Of a stretch of DNA of 64,000 bases, positions 7,069 through 18,083 are shown one piece after another. Location: contig NZ_CP108414.1 in assembly GCF_035978755.1 (NCBI RefSeq), positions 7,502,001 through 7,566,000 of the forward strand, given 5' to 3'. Within the stretch, counting starts at the first letter, position 1, and each line of letters begins with the position of its first letter. Both the position numbers and the translations under genes were made by a program. Below the pieces are notes generated by a model that was given only the letters and a program-made list of their open reading frames with translations, did not search any database and had not been told where the DNA came from. The DNA is from Streptomyces sp. NBC_01298. GTDB taxonomy: Bacteria > Actinomycetota > Actinomycetes > Streptomycetales > Streptomycetaceae.

Positions 7069-8802
7069 GTGAGATCCGCGCCGACCATCCTGCACCTGGA
7101 CATGGACGCCTTCTACGCCTCCGTGGAGCAGGCGTCGAAGCCGAGCCTGCGCGGCAAGGCAGTCATCGTCGGCGGACTCGGGCCGCGCGGGGTCGTCGCC
7201 ACCGCCTCCTACGAGGCCAGGCGCTTCGGGGTGCATTCGGCCATGCCGATGGCCCAGGCGCGGCGGCTCTGCCCGAACGGCGCGTGCCTCGTTCCGCGCT
7301 TCAGCCTGTACCGCGAGGTCAGCGACACGGTCATGGCGATGCTCCGGGAGCTGTCGCCCCTCGTGGAGCCGCTGAGCCTGGACGAGGCCTTCGTGGACCT
7401 GGAGGCGGGCGGCGTCGCCTTCGACGCGGAGGCCGCGCGGGCCGTGGGCGAGCGGCTGAGGGCTGATATCGCCGCCGTGACCGGGCTGAGCGGGTCGGTG
7501 GGGCTCGCGGGGTCCAAGATGCTGGCGAAGGTCGCCTCCGAGGAGGCCAAGCCGGCCGGGCTGCTGCTGATCGAGGTCGGCACGGAGCGGGCGCACCTCG
7601 CACCGATGTCGGTACGGACCCTGCCCGGGGTGGGGCCGGCCACGGGGGAGCACCTGCGGCGGGCCGGGATCACCACCGTGGGGGAGCTCGCCGAGGCCGG
7701 TGAGGACGAACTGGTCCGGATGGTGGGGCGCTCGCACGGGGTCGGGCTGTACCGGATGGCGCGGGGCGTGGACGAGCGGCCGGTGGTCGCCGAGCGCGAC
7801 GCCAAATCCGTCTCGGTGGAGGACACCTTCGACGTGGACCTGCACGACCGGGTGCGGATCAGGGGCGAGGTGCAGCGGCTCGCGGAGCGGTGCGTGGAGC
7901 GGCTGCGGGCGTCGGGGCACTCGGGGCGGACCATCGTGCTCAAGGTGCGGCGGTACGACTTCTCCACGCTGACGCGCTCGGAGACCCTGCGGGGGCCCAC
8001 GGACGACCCCGCGGTGGTGCGGGAGGCCGCCGGGCGGCTGCTGGAGGCGGTGGACACCACGGGTGGGGTGCGGCTGCTGGGTGTGGGGGTGACGGGGCTG
8101 GCGGACTACACGCAGGAGGACCTGTTCGCCTTCGCCGACGCGATGGCTGCGCGAGCCGGGGCGGGTGGGTCGGGTGTGGACCCGTGGCGGGGGCACGCCG
8201 ATGGGGCTGCGCCCTCGGGCGGGGGGCCGGATGCAGGCACCGACGGGGATCAGGCGGCTGCTGTTCCGGGCCGGGCCACGAGCGAGGGCGCGGGCGCGGG
8301 CGAGGGCGCGGGCGACGGGCCGGATGAGGCTGTCCCTCGGGGGCAGGGCGCCGAGCAGGGACCGGTCGATGCTGGCGGGGACGGACCTGGTGGCGCGTCC
8401 GTGCCGGGCGCCGGGCCGGTTCGGGCTGTCCCGCACAGCGAGGCCCCCGGGGAGGGGCAGGAGGCCGGGCCCGAGCAGGGTGTCGGGCCGGGGCAGGGCG
8501 AATCCGCCGGGCGGGGGCAGGGCGGCGAACCTGAGGCGGGGGTGGCGTCGGGCGCCGAAGGGGTCGTGGAGCGGCGGTGGGCGGCCGGGAGTGATGTGCG
8601 GCATGCGGTGTACGGGCCGGGGTGGGTGCAGGGCAGCGGGGTCGGGCGGGTGACCGTGCGGTTCGAGCAGCCCGGATCCCAGCCGGGGCGGGTCCGCACC
8701 TTCCTGGTGGATGATCCCGAGCTGGAGGCGTCCGATCCGATGCCGCTGGTCGGGGACCGGGTCTTGGAGGTCGGGGGCCCGACGGCTGTTGAGCGGGCCT
8801 GA
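7069..8802 (+). CDS. dinB: DNA polymerase IV with long disordered linker
   Basis: A 577-aa Y-family translesion polymerase. The catalytic carboxylates are present: D11 in HLDMDAFYASVEQ, and D105/E106 in SLDEAFVDLE. The helix-hairpin-helix TLPGVGPATGEHLRRAGI and a little-finger domain (KSVSVEDTFDVDL to YTQEDLFAF) complete the normal ~360 residues. Then comes ~130 residues made almost only of Gly, Ala, Pro, Glu, Gln and Arg, and a final ~75-residue folded-looking segment (VRHAVYGPGWVQGSGVGRVTVRF) found in streptomycete DinB proteins. No classical C-terminal beta-clamp motif is obvious. GTG 7069 follows CGGAG. The linker may be encoded by slippage-prone GC repeats. Confidence 0.92.
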   Translation: MRSAPTILHLDMDAFYASVEQASKPSLRGKAVIVGGLGPRGVVATASYEARRFGVHSAMPMAQARRLCPNGACLVPRFSLYREVSDTVMAMLRELSPLVEPLSLDEAFVDLEAGGVAFDAEAARAVGERLRADIAAVTGLSGSVGLAGSKMLAKVASEEAKPAGLLLIEVGTERAHLAPMSVRTLPGVGPATGEHLRRAGITTVGELAEAGEDELVRMVGRSHGVGLYRMARGVDERPVVAERDAKSVSVEDTFDVDLHDRVRIRGEVQRLAERCVERLRASGHSGRTIVLKVRRYDFSTLTRSETLRGPTDDPAVVREAAGRLLEAVDTTGGVRLLGVGVTGLADYTQEDLFAFADAMAARAGAGGSGVDPWRGHADGAAPSGGGPDAGTDGDQAAAVPGRATSEGAGAGEGAGDGPDEAVPRGQGAEQGPVDAGGDGPGGASVPGAGPVRAVPHSEAPGEGQEAGPEQGVGPGQGESAGRGQGGEPEAGVASGAEGVVERRWAAGSDVRHAVYGPGWVQGSGVGRVTVRFEQPGSQPGRVRTFLVDDPELEASDPMPLVGDRVLEVGGPTAVERA

Positions 8803-8980
8803 GAGGGCGTGGCCGTGCCTGACCCGCGGGCACGGGAGCTGTTCGCTGCTCGGGCGGGCGTGCCTGTTGCGGTGCCCGCCAGTAGGCGCTCATGCTGCCG
8901 GCAGGTGCCTGCTGTGGGGCGGGTGCGGGTGCGGGGGAGGCGGGAGGGGGTGGGCCCTGCGGGGGCTGTCCCCTACCCTC

Positions 8981-9047
8981 CCCTTCCACCGTTCCCCGGG
9001 GCTCCGCCCCGGGCCCCGCTCCTCAAACGCCGGAGGGGCTGGATTTG
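8981..9047. repeat. Streptomyces intergenic GC-rich hairpin repeat
   Basis: The stretch GGGGCTCCGCCCCGGGCCCC followed by GCTCCTCAAACGCCGGAGGG is a sequence family I recognise from the intergenic regions of many Streptomyces chromosomes. It can fold into a short strong hairpin (CCCCGGGGCTCCGCCCCGGGG). It lies between the converging ends of dinB and the PRC-barrel gene, so it may also terminate both transcripts. Confidence 0.6.
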
Positions 9048-9058
9048 GCCGCCCCCGG

Positions 9059-9424
9059 TCAGGGGGTGTCGGGGGAGGTGTGGCCGAAGTCGTGGGTGAA
9101 GTCTGAGGGGAGGGCCAGGTCCAGGCCGTAGTGGTGGTAGAGCTGGAGCTCCTGTTCGGGGGAGAGGTGGCGGCCCACGCCGAAGTCGGGGGCGTCTCGG
9201 ATGAGGGAGCGTTCGAAGGGAACGCGCAGGGTGTCGCCCACCATCTCGCTGGGCTCCAGCGGGACGAAGGCGTCCCGGCTGAAGAGGCCGGTGCGTACGG
9301 CGGCCCATTCGGGGACGCCCGTGGCGTCGTCGAGGTAGACCTCGTCGACGGTGCCGATCTTGGTGCCATTGCGGTCGAACGCCTTGCGGCCGATCAGGCT
9401 GCGGGGATCGATGTCGGTCTGCAC
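9059..9424 (-). CDS. PRC-barrel domain protein
   Basis: A 121-aa protein starting MQTDIDPRSLIGRKAFDRNG. The first ~80 residues form a PRC-barrel (KIGTVDEVYLDDATGVPEWAAV, FVPLEPSEMVGDTLRVPF), a beta-barrel shared by RimM and photosynthetic reaction-centre H subunits and often present in small stress or general proteins. The tail (LSPEQELQLYHHYGLDL) is typical of actinobacterial members. GTG 9424 (reverse strand) has GGAGGG 7-8 bases upstream. No partner is evident; gcvP and its riboswitch run divergently next to it. Binding target unknown. Confidence 0.85.
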   Translation of the reverse strand: MQTDIDPRSLIGRKAFDRNGTKIGTVDEVYLDDATGVPEWAAVRTGLFSRDAFVPLEPSEMVGDTLRVPFERSLIRDAPDFGVGRHLSPEQELQLYHHYGLDLALPSDFTHDFGHTSPDTP

Positions 9425-9549
9425 GGTCCGGTCCCTCCATCTGGGCGCGACTCCTCCGTAATGACTACAAAAGTGCATTTCCGGAGAGGGGGCCACTCGA
9501 AGGGAGGCGTCCACATCCTCGCTGGTAGGCTGGGTGGCGGCTGTTGACC

Positions 9550-9785
9550 CTGTGCGGGAGAGTCCTCCGAGTGAGTGAGACGGAGGCGCCGAAGGAGCAA
9601 ATCCTCCCCGGAATCTCTCAGGCATACGTACCGCACGTGGTGAGGCCACTCTGGAAAGCAGGTTGCGGGTACCGGGCGCGCAGTGCCGGTCCCTCTCCTC
9701 ACCGACGGTGAAAGCCGGACCCCGTGGGCGATCCCCGCGTGGCCCGGTGAAGCTCTCAGGTTGTGATGACAGAGGGGGAGGCCGT
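9550..9785 (+). promoter_or_regulatory. Tandem glycine riboswitch of gcvP
   Basis: The first aptamer begins at GCGGGAGAGTCC (9553) and shows the conserved core CGCCGAAGGAGCAAA (from 9587) and GGAATCTCTCAGGCA (from 9611), closing near CTCTGGAAAGC. The second shows ACGGTGAAAGCC (from 9704) and GTGAAGCTCTCAGGTT with TGATGACAGAGGGG closing near 9781. These are the signature elements of the double glycine aptamer. It ends about 60 bases before the gcvP ATG, so glycine binding is expected to switch gcvP expression on; no clear rho-independent expression platform was identified. Confidence 0.9.
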
Positions 9786-9842
9786 CCGGGTGCCCGCGCC
9801 GTGGTGCCCCTCGCAGGTCGTACGACCAGGAGGCCTCCGTAC

Positions 9843-12728
<2,886 letters not shown>

Positions 12729-12754
12729 TGCCTCAACTGGCGCGGTGACATGAC

Positions 12755-12799
12755 GAAGGGGCCGGTCCGGGAGTTTCCTCCTGGGCCGGCCCCTTTCGT
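12755..12799 (+). terminator. Terminator after gcvP
   Basis: GAAGGGGCCGGTCCGG and CTGGGCCGGCCCCTTTC form a long imperfect stem around a short TTTCCTC loop, 27 bases after the gcvP stop. It is followed by GTTTCC. It also lies beyond the end of the convergent DUF5999 gene and can serve both strands. Confidence 0.75.
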
Positions 12800-12811
12800 T
12801 TCCGTCGTCGG

Positions 12812-13018
12812 CTAGGCCGCCTTCATCACCTGCGTCGCCGCGAGCGGGCGGTTCGGGGCGATGATCTGGCCGTCCGGCAGCAGCTCACCGGTGTCCTCGA
12901 ACAGCAGGACGCCGTTGCACAGCAGGCTCCAGCCCTGTTCCGGGTGAACGGCCACGGGGTGCGCGGCCTCCCTGTCGGCGGAGTCGGCGGTCGGGCATGC
13001 TGGCTTGTGCTGGCACAT
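12812..13018 (-). CDS. DUF5999-type small protein
   Basis: A 68-aa protein, MCQHKPACPTADSADREAAH followed by PEQGWSLLCNGVLLFEDTGE and PDGQIIAPNRP. This family is widespread and highly conserved in Streptomyces, with no known function. The N-terminal C-x-H-x4-C spacing could bind a metal (inference). I use the MCQH start because it is the family N-terminus as I recall it; an in-frame ATG at 13075, better spaced from GGGGGGCGG, would add 19 residues. Confidence 0.8.
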   Translation of the reverse strand: MCQHKPACPTADSADREAAHPVAVHPEQGWSLLCNGVLLFEDTGELLPDGQIIAPNRPLAATQVMKAA

Positions 13019-13290
13019 GGATGCGTTCTTTCGCTGCGGTGTGGTCTGTGTGCTGCGGCTCGATGCGTTGTTCATGGCCGCCCCCCGTATCAACGACGAC
13101 TTGGCTCGGTCAGAGTCCCCAGTGTTCCCCCACGGCACGGTGTCCGGAGGGATTTCCCGGCAGCTGTCCTCATAGATTGATGACGCATCACCCGTGCGGG
13201 CGGTTCAGGTCAACTCCCCTGTCATTTCGGATGGTTCACGGGGGGCCCGAGTGGGCTAGGCCGAATGGGCAGAACCGGCCAGGGGCCGGG

Positions 13291-13911
13291 TCAGGCGGCC
13301 GGTGCGGCCATGGACGGCGGTACCGGAGGGGCCGTCGGCGTGAGCCTGTGGGTCAGTACGGGCAGCAGTTCGGACACGGGGTGCGGGCGGTAGGCGGCGA
13401 TGCCGGGTGGGGCCGGCGCCAGCGGGACCAGGAGGTCGGCGGCGGCCGGCAGGCCGGCGGAGGCGTCGGCGCCCACCGATCCGTGCAGCCACAGGGTCAG
13501 CATGTACAGCTCCGGTACGGACAGCAGGCGGGGCTGGTAGTTCTTGCCGAGCGATTCGGCCTGGCGCAGCGCGCGTTCGGTGGCGGCGACGTAGGGGCCC
13601 TCGAAGAAGTGGGAGAAGACCCACCCGTCCGGTGTCAGCCGGGTGTCGGCCGCGGCGACGTAGCGGTCCCCGCTGCGGATCAGGAACCGCCAGCCCGTCA
13701 GCCGGGTACGCGGCGGCCTGCCGCCTGCGGTCAGCCCGGAGATGTGCAGCCGGTCCAGGACGTGGACGGGCAAAGGCAGTTCGGCGGTCATCGGGCCCTG
13801 CAGGGCGCGCAGGGCCGGGGTGTGCGCCTCGTGGACGGCTGTGGGGGAACCGAGGGCCGCGAGGACACTGCGCAGGGCGGGCGCGGGAGCCGGAGGGACG
13901 TGCAGCGGCAT
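13291..13911 (-). CDS. Hypothetical protein
   Basis: A 206-aa protein I cannot assign. ATG 13911 has GAGAGG about 9 bases upstream. The body reads like one soluble alpha/beta domain (TGWRFLIRSGDRYVAAADTR, GWVFSHFFEGPYVAATERAL, LLSVPELYMLTLWLHG) flanked by Pro/Ala-rich ends. There is no signal peptide or membrane helix. Third-base GC is high, which supports real coding. It is divergent from the GCS2-family gene across a 512-bp gap that contains a palindrome, and neighbours give no clue to its role. Confidence 0.65.
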   Translation of the reverse strand: MPLHVPPAPAPALRSVLAALGSPTAVHEAHTPALRALQGPMTAELPLPVHVLDRLHISGLTAGGRPPRTRLTGWRFLIRSGDRYVAAADTRLTPDGWVFSHFFEGPYVAATERALRQAESLGKNYQPRLLSVPELYMLTLWLHGSVGADASAGLPAAADLLVPLAPAPPGIAAYRPHPVSELLPVLTHRLTPTAPPVPPSMAAPAA

Positions 13912-14423
13912 GGTGGGTCGCCTCTCGCTAGGGAGACCTGTGGAACGGGGCGGGTGCGGGGTGTGGACGGCGCTGTCGCATTCTGGGGTCAGAGGGGGGC
14001 TGAGGGGCAATGGCCGCGCGCCAACTCTCTGCCTCGCATGCGGAGTTTATCTGACATGTGTTCACGCAGTGTTTCGGCTAGCTGTCCCGCCTATTGCCGA
14101 CAAGGCGCTTACCGGTCCCGCTGACGTGGCATTCATGCCGGGTGCGCGCAAAAATTCCGCGCTGACCTCGGAGGTTACCGGATGAGGGCTCGGCTGAAAA
14201 GCGTCGGTTATCGATAACCGGCAAGTTCTACGCTGTATTTGCGTACGAGTGCTTGCCAGGTGAATGTGCCAAAGCGCCTGTCGGCCAAACCGGCGCGCGC
14301 TCCCCGCCAGTCACGCCCCCTCCGCGTTATCGATCACGCCGCCGGGGCATCATCGACCGTAACGCGCGCCCGGGTGGCGGATCATTCGACGCCGGCCGGG
14401 CCCAGTCGAGGAGGGACGCTCCG
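13912..14423. other. Long divergent intergenic region
   Basis: This 512-bp gap separates two divergent genes. It is visibly poorer in GC than its surroundings (for example TTTATCTGACATGTGTTCAC near 14046 and AAAAATTCC near 14151), as expected for promoters. It contains a perfect 16-bp palindrome at 14205-14220 and a second GTTATCGAT half-copy near 14326. No convincing gene was seen in it. Confidence 0.6.
14205..14220. promoter_or_regulatory. Perfect palindrome, candidate operator
   Basis: CGGTTATCGATAACCG reads the same on both strands. A related partial site, GTTATCGATCAC, occurs ~120 bases downstream. The pair sits ahead of the GCS2-type ligase gene and fits binding by a dimeric repressor; the regulator is unknown. 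Confidence 0.5.
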
Positions 14424-15938
14424 ATGGGGGAGAAGGTCGTGGCGGGCGGATTCGACCTGTCCGATCGGCAACGGTACCGGAGGAAGCTTCACGAGTGCCT
14501 GGAGGTACTGGAGCGACTTCTGGAGGAGAAGAGGTTCGATCGCCCCAAGAACATGATGGGGCTGGAGATCGAGTTGAATCTGGCGGGTGCCGACGGGTTG
14601 CCGAGAATGGTGAATGCCCAGGTCCTTGAGCGTATTGCGAGCAACGATTTCCAGACCGAACTGGGAATGTTCAACCTGGAGGTGAACGTCCTTCCCCACC
14701 GGCTCGGCGGCCGGGTATTCGACCAGCTCGCCGAAGAACTGAGTGCGGGTCTCGGCTATGCCCACCGGCAGGCTCAGGAGGTCGGCGCCGGGGTGGTCAT
14801 GATCGGAATTCTGCCGACGATCTCCCGCACCGACCTGGTCACCGCCAACCTCTCGGCGGTGGACCGCTACTCCCTGCTCAACGAGCAGATCCTGATGATG
14901 CGGGGCGAGGACTTCGTGCTCGACATCGACGGGGTCGAGCGGCTGACGTGGACCTCCGGGTCGATCGTGCCGGAGGCCGCCTGCACCTCCGTACAACTGC
15001 ACCTGCAGGTGACTCCCGCGCGGTTCGCGGACGTGTGGAACGCGGCGCAGGCGGTGGCGGCCGTACAGATAGCCGTGGGCGCCAACTCGCCCTTCCTGTT
15101 CGGGCGGGAGCTGTGGCGGGAGTCGCGGCCGCCGCTCTTCCAGCAGGCCACCGACACCCGGCCGCCCGAGCTCCAGGCGCAGGGGGTGCGGCCGCGCACC
15201 TGGTTCGGCGAGCGCTGGGTGGACTCGGCGTACGAGCTCTTCGCCGAGAACGTCCGCTACTTCCCGGCCCTGCTGCCGATCTGCGACGAGGAGGAGCCGC
15301 TGCGGGTGCTCGCCGAGGGCGGGGTGCCGAGCCTGCAGGAGCTGGTGCTGCACAACGGCACCGTCTACCGCTGGAACCGCCCCGTCTACGGGGTCGCCGA
15401 CGGGGTGCCGCACCTGCGCGTGGAGAACCGCGTGCTGCCCGCCGGTCCGACGGTGGCCGACGTCGTCGCCAACGCGGCCTTCTACTACGGGCTGGTACGG
15501 ACCCTCGCGGACGAGCAGCGCCCGGTGTGGAGCCGGCTGCCCTTCGCGGAGGCGGAGGCCAATTTCGACGCGGCCTGCCGTTACGGCATCGACGCCCGGC
15601 TGCGCTGGCCGCGCCGGGGCCGGGGCGGGGGGCTGGCGAGCGTGCCCGCGGTCCGGCTGGTGCTGGAGGAGCTGCTGCCGATGGCGGCCGCCGGACTGGA
15701 CGCGTGGGGCATCGAGCCCGCCGACCGGGACCACTACCTCGGCATCATCGAGGAGCGGTGCCGGCGCCGGGTGAACGGCGCCACCTGGCAGGTGGACACG
15801 TACCACCGGGCGCTGGCGGGCGGGCTGGAGCGGGACGCGGCGCTGGCGGCGACCACGCGCCGGTACAGCGAGCTGAGTCACCGGGGCGATCCCGTGCACA
15901 CCTGGCCGGCGGGGCTGGGGGGTGGGCCCACGGCCTGA
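14424..15938 (+). CDS. Glutamate-cysteine ligase family 2 (GCS2) protein
   Basis: A 504-aa ATP-dependent carboxylate-amine ligase of the GCS2 family. Conserved stretches include NMMGLEIELNLAG, ELGMFNLEVNVLPH (substrate and metal binding region), AACTSVQLHLQV, and VGANSPFLFGRELW. ATG 14424 follows GAGGAGGGA. Members of this fold join the gamma-carboxyl of glutamate to an amine; some make gamma-glutamylcysteine (EgtA in ergothioneine synthesis), others have unknown substrates. Streptomyces use mycothiol rather than glutathione, so a glutathione role is unlikely. No ergothioneine genes flank it. The family call is strong; the substrate is open. Confidence 0.82.
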   Translation: MGEKVVAGGFDLSDRQRYRRKLHECLEVLERLLEEKRFDRPKNMMGLEIELNLAGADGLPRMVNAQVLERIASNDFQTELGMFNLEVNVLPHRLGGRVFDQLAEELSAGLGYAHRQAQEVGAGVVMIGILPTISRTDLVTANLSAVDRYSLLNEQILMMRGEDFVLDIDGVERLTWTSGSIVPEAACTSVQLHLQVTPARFADVWNAAQAVAAVQIAVGANSPFLFGRELWRESRPPLFQQATDTRPPELQAQGVRPRTWFGERWVDSAYELFAENVRYFPALLPICDEEEPLRVLAEGGVPSLQELVLHNGTVYRWNRPVYGVADGVPHLRVENRVLPAGPTVADVVANAAFYYGLVRTLADEQRPVWSRLPFAEAEANFDAACRYGIDARLRWPRRGRGGGLASVPAVRLVLEELLPMAAAGLDAWGIEPADRDHYLGIIEERCRRRVNGATWQVDTYHRALAGGLERDAALAATTRRYSELSHRGDPVHTWPAGLGGGPTA

Positions 15939-16036
15939 CCGCCAGCCGGGCCGCCAGCCGGCCCGGCCTTCGACGGCCGGTTCCGGGGCCCGTCCGGTCC
16001 CGCCCGATGATCCGATCGCCCCGTGGAGGAGGCAGT

Positions 16037-16903
16037 ATGGGGTCATCGGGGCGGGACGCCCCGCGAGACGTCGCAGCGGGTGCGGGACGGGAGACGGGCG
16101 TGCGGACGGTGCCGGAACCGGTGGTCGGGGAGCTCGAAGAGGGCCCTGGCGGGCGCGGGACGCTGCGCTCCGAGACGCTGCTCGTGCTCGCGCTGTCCCT
16201 GGGCGCGAGCGGCGTCTCGGCGCTGATCAGCTTCATCGGTTCGCTGACCAAGCCCGGCGGGCTCAAGGACCAGGCCGCCACGCTCAACGGCTCGTACGCC
16301 CCCGGCCGGCCCTGGCTGGACCTGGCCTGGCAGCTGTTCGGCATCGCGAGCGCACTCGTCCCCGTCCTGCTCGTCGCGCACCTGCTGACCCGTGAGGGAG
16401 CGCCCGGACTGAAGGTGCTGGGCTTCGACCGGACCCGGCCCTGGTGGGACCTGGGCCGCGGCGCGCTCGTCGCCGCCTGCATCGGCAGCGCGGGACTGGC
16501 CTTCTACCTGGGGTCCCGGGCGGCCGGCTTCAACCTCACGGTGGTGCCGGAGGCGCTGCCCGAGGTGTGGTGGAAGTTCCCCGTGCTGATCCTCTCCGCG
16601 GTGCAGAACTCCGTGGTGGAGGAGGTCATCGTGCTGGCCTACCTGCTGCGCAGGCTCGGGCAGCTCGGCTGGTCGCCGATGGCCGCGCTGATGGCCAGCT
16701 CCGTGCTGCGCGGCTCGTACCACCTCTACCAGGGCATCGGCGGGTTCATCGGGAACATGGTGATGGGCGTCGTCTTCGTCCTCGCCTACCGGCGCTGGGG
16801 CAGGGTGGGTCCGCTGGTCGTCGCGCACGCGCTGCTCGACATCGTGGCCTTCGGCGGGTACGCCCTGCTGGCGGGCAAGGTGGGCTGGCTGCCCACCCCG
16901 TAG
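16037..16903 (+). CDS. CPBP family intramembrane metalloprotease
   Basis: A 288-aa polytopic membrane protein. After a ~45-residue soluble N-terminus come about seven hydrophobic segments. The Abi/CPBP motifs are present: EEVIVLAYLLRR (glutamate pair), SSVLRGSYHLYQGIGG (motif 2 with His), and VVAHALLDIVAFGG (motif 3 with His/Asp). ATG 16037 has GGAGGAGGC 5-7 bases upstream. CPBP proteins include CAAX-type proteases and bacteriocin self-immunity proteins; in Streptomyces single copies like this have unknown substrates. It lies ~100 bases after the GCS2 gene and could be co-transcribed. Confidence 0.85.
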   Translation: MGSSGRDAPRDVAAGAGRETGVRTVPEPVVGELEEGPGGRGTLRSETLLVLALSLGASGVSALISFIGSLTKPGGLKDQAATLNGSYAPGRPWLDLAWQLFGIASALVPVLLVAHLLTREGAPGLKVLGFDRTRPWWDLGRGALVAACIGSAGLAFYLGSRAAGFNLTVVPEALPEVWWKFPVLILSAVQNSVVEEVIVLAYLLRRLGQLGWSPMAALMASSVLRGSYHLYQGIGGFIGNMVMGVVFVLAYRRWGRVGPLVVAHALLDIVAFGGYALLAGKVGWLPTP

Positions 16904-16924
16904 GCCGGTGAAGGGCCCGCCCGC

Positions 16925-17749
16925 TCACGGTGCGGTGAGCAGCTCGCCGTCGACGACCGTGACCGCGCGTCCGATCAGCAGCGTACGGTCGCCCAGCAGC
17001 CGGACCCGGACGAGGCCGGTGCGGGCTCCGCCCTGGAGGCCGACGAGCTCCGTGCGGCCGAGGCGCCGCGCCCAGAAGGGGGCCAGTGCGGTGTGGGCGC
17101 TGCCGGTGACCGGGTCCTCGTCGATGCCGAGCACGGGGAAGAAGCCGCGCGAGACGAAGTCGTAGCCGCGGGAGGGGTCCTCGGCCGGCGCGGTCACGAT
17201 GATGCCGCGCCGGGAGTAGCCGCGCAGTGCGGCGTGGTCCGGCGTGAGCTCCCGTACGGTCCGCTCGTCGGCCAGCTCCACCACGAGGTCCCCGATGTGC
17301 TCGGACGTGTCGTGGACCGACTTGGACGTGGCGCCCAGCGCGCGCTCCATGGCGGTGTCCGGTTCGACCTCGGTCAGGGAGGAGGTCGGGAAGTCCATGA
17401 CCAGGGTCCCGTCCCCGGCGGCCGTGACCGTCAGGATCCCGCAGCGCGCCGAGAAGCGGACCGTCCCCGTCGCGAGGCCGTTCGTGGCCAGGACGTGGGC
17501 GGTGGCCAGCGTGGCGTGGCCGCACATGTCGACCTCGGCGGCCGGGGTGAACCAGCGCAGCGCCCAGTCGGCCTCGCCGCCCGGCGGGAGCGGATGGGCG
17601 AAGGCGGTCTCGGAGAGGTTGACCTCGGCGGCGACCTGCTGGAGCCAGGCATCCGGGGGGAACCCGCCGTCGCTCTCGAGGAGCAGGACCCCGGCGGGGT
17701 TGCCGCCGAAGGGGCGGTCGGAGAAGGCGTCGACGATTCGGATGCGCAT
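16925..17749 (-). CDS. PhzF family isomerase
   Basis: A 274-aa protein of the PhzF/diaminopimelate-epimerase fold, full length. It starts MRIRIVDAFSDRPFGGNPAG, with the catalytic glutamate region VNLSETAFAHP and the second-half motifs EVDMCGHATLATAHVLA and DEDPVTGSAHTALAPFW. PhzF converts an intermediate of phenazine synthesis, but no phenazine genes are nearby, so the substrate here is unknown. Convergent with the CPBP gene, 21 bp apart. Confidence 0.9.
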   Translation of the reverse strand: MRIRIVDAFSDRPFGGNPAGVLLLESDGGFPPDAWLQQVAAEVNLSETAFAHPLPPGGEADWALRWFTPAAEVDMCGHATLATAHVLATNGLATGTVRFSARCGILTVTAAGDGTLVMDFPTSSLTEVEPDTAMERALGATSKSVHDTSEHIGDLVVELADERTVRELTPDHAALRGYSRRGIIVTAPAEDPSRGYDFVSRGFFPVLGIDEDPVTGSAHTALAPFWARRLGRTELVGLQGGARTGLVRVRLLGDRTLLIGRAVTVVDGELLTAP

Positions 17750-17812
17750 GTCACCGACCGTAGGGACGCGGTGGATCCACCCGCAAAGGCCAATTCGGGA
17801 TGACTGGACTGG

Positions 17813-17923
17813 TCACCAGCCCATGTTCGCGGCCACCTCGCCCTGCGCGGTGGCGATGTCGTCCTCGGTGGACTCCATCAGGTCGCCCGTCTCCTCCAGG
17901 CGGGCCAACAGGTCCGCGAGCAT
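17813..17923 (-). CDS. Possible 36-aa ORF
   Basis: A short ORF with a strongly acidic content: MLADLLARLEETGDLMESTE and ending GEVAANMGW, with CTGGCAGG ahead of the ATG. An in-frame stop lies 4 codons upstream, so it is not the tail of a longer local frame. It may be a real small protein or the leftover 3' end of a degraded gene. It lies in the 334-bp gap between PhzF and PadR. Confidence 0.3.
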   Translation of the reverse strand: MLADLLARLEETGDLMESTEDDIATAQGEVAANMGW

Positions 17924-17997
17924 CCTGCCAGGTCAGCGGCCTATGGGCGGCGTGGATCCGGGTGAGCGAGGCTGTTCGTTGAAGAAGTTTCCGATAT

Positions 17998-18027
17998 ATC
18001 GTTGACGCATCGCGATGGGTCAACGAT
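17998..18027. promoter_or_regulatory. 30-bp palindrome ahead of padR, candidate operator
   Basis: Arms ATCGTTGAC and GTCAACGAT flank a second palindrome CATCGCGATG; only one base pair breaks the symmetry. It lies 56 bases upstream of the PadR ATG. PadR repressors usually autoregulate through such dyads, so this is the probable operator. Confidence 0.65.
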
Positions 18028-18083
18028 AGTAGAGACATCGCACTAGCGACAACGAATCACCGAATGAGGAAAGGAGCGCAGTC

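Noticed and set aside
8809..9106. Forward ORFs between dinB and the PRC-barrel gene
   Set aside because: The stretch is the GC-rich intergenic repeat plus the antisense of the PRC-barrel gene; composition is Gly/Arg/Pro only.
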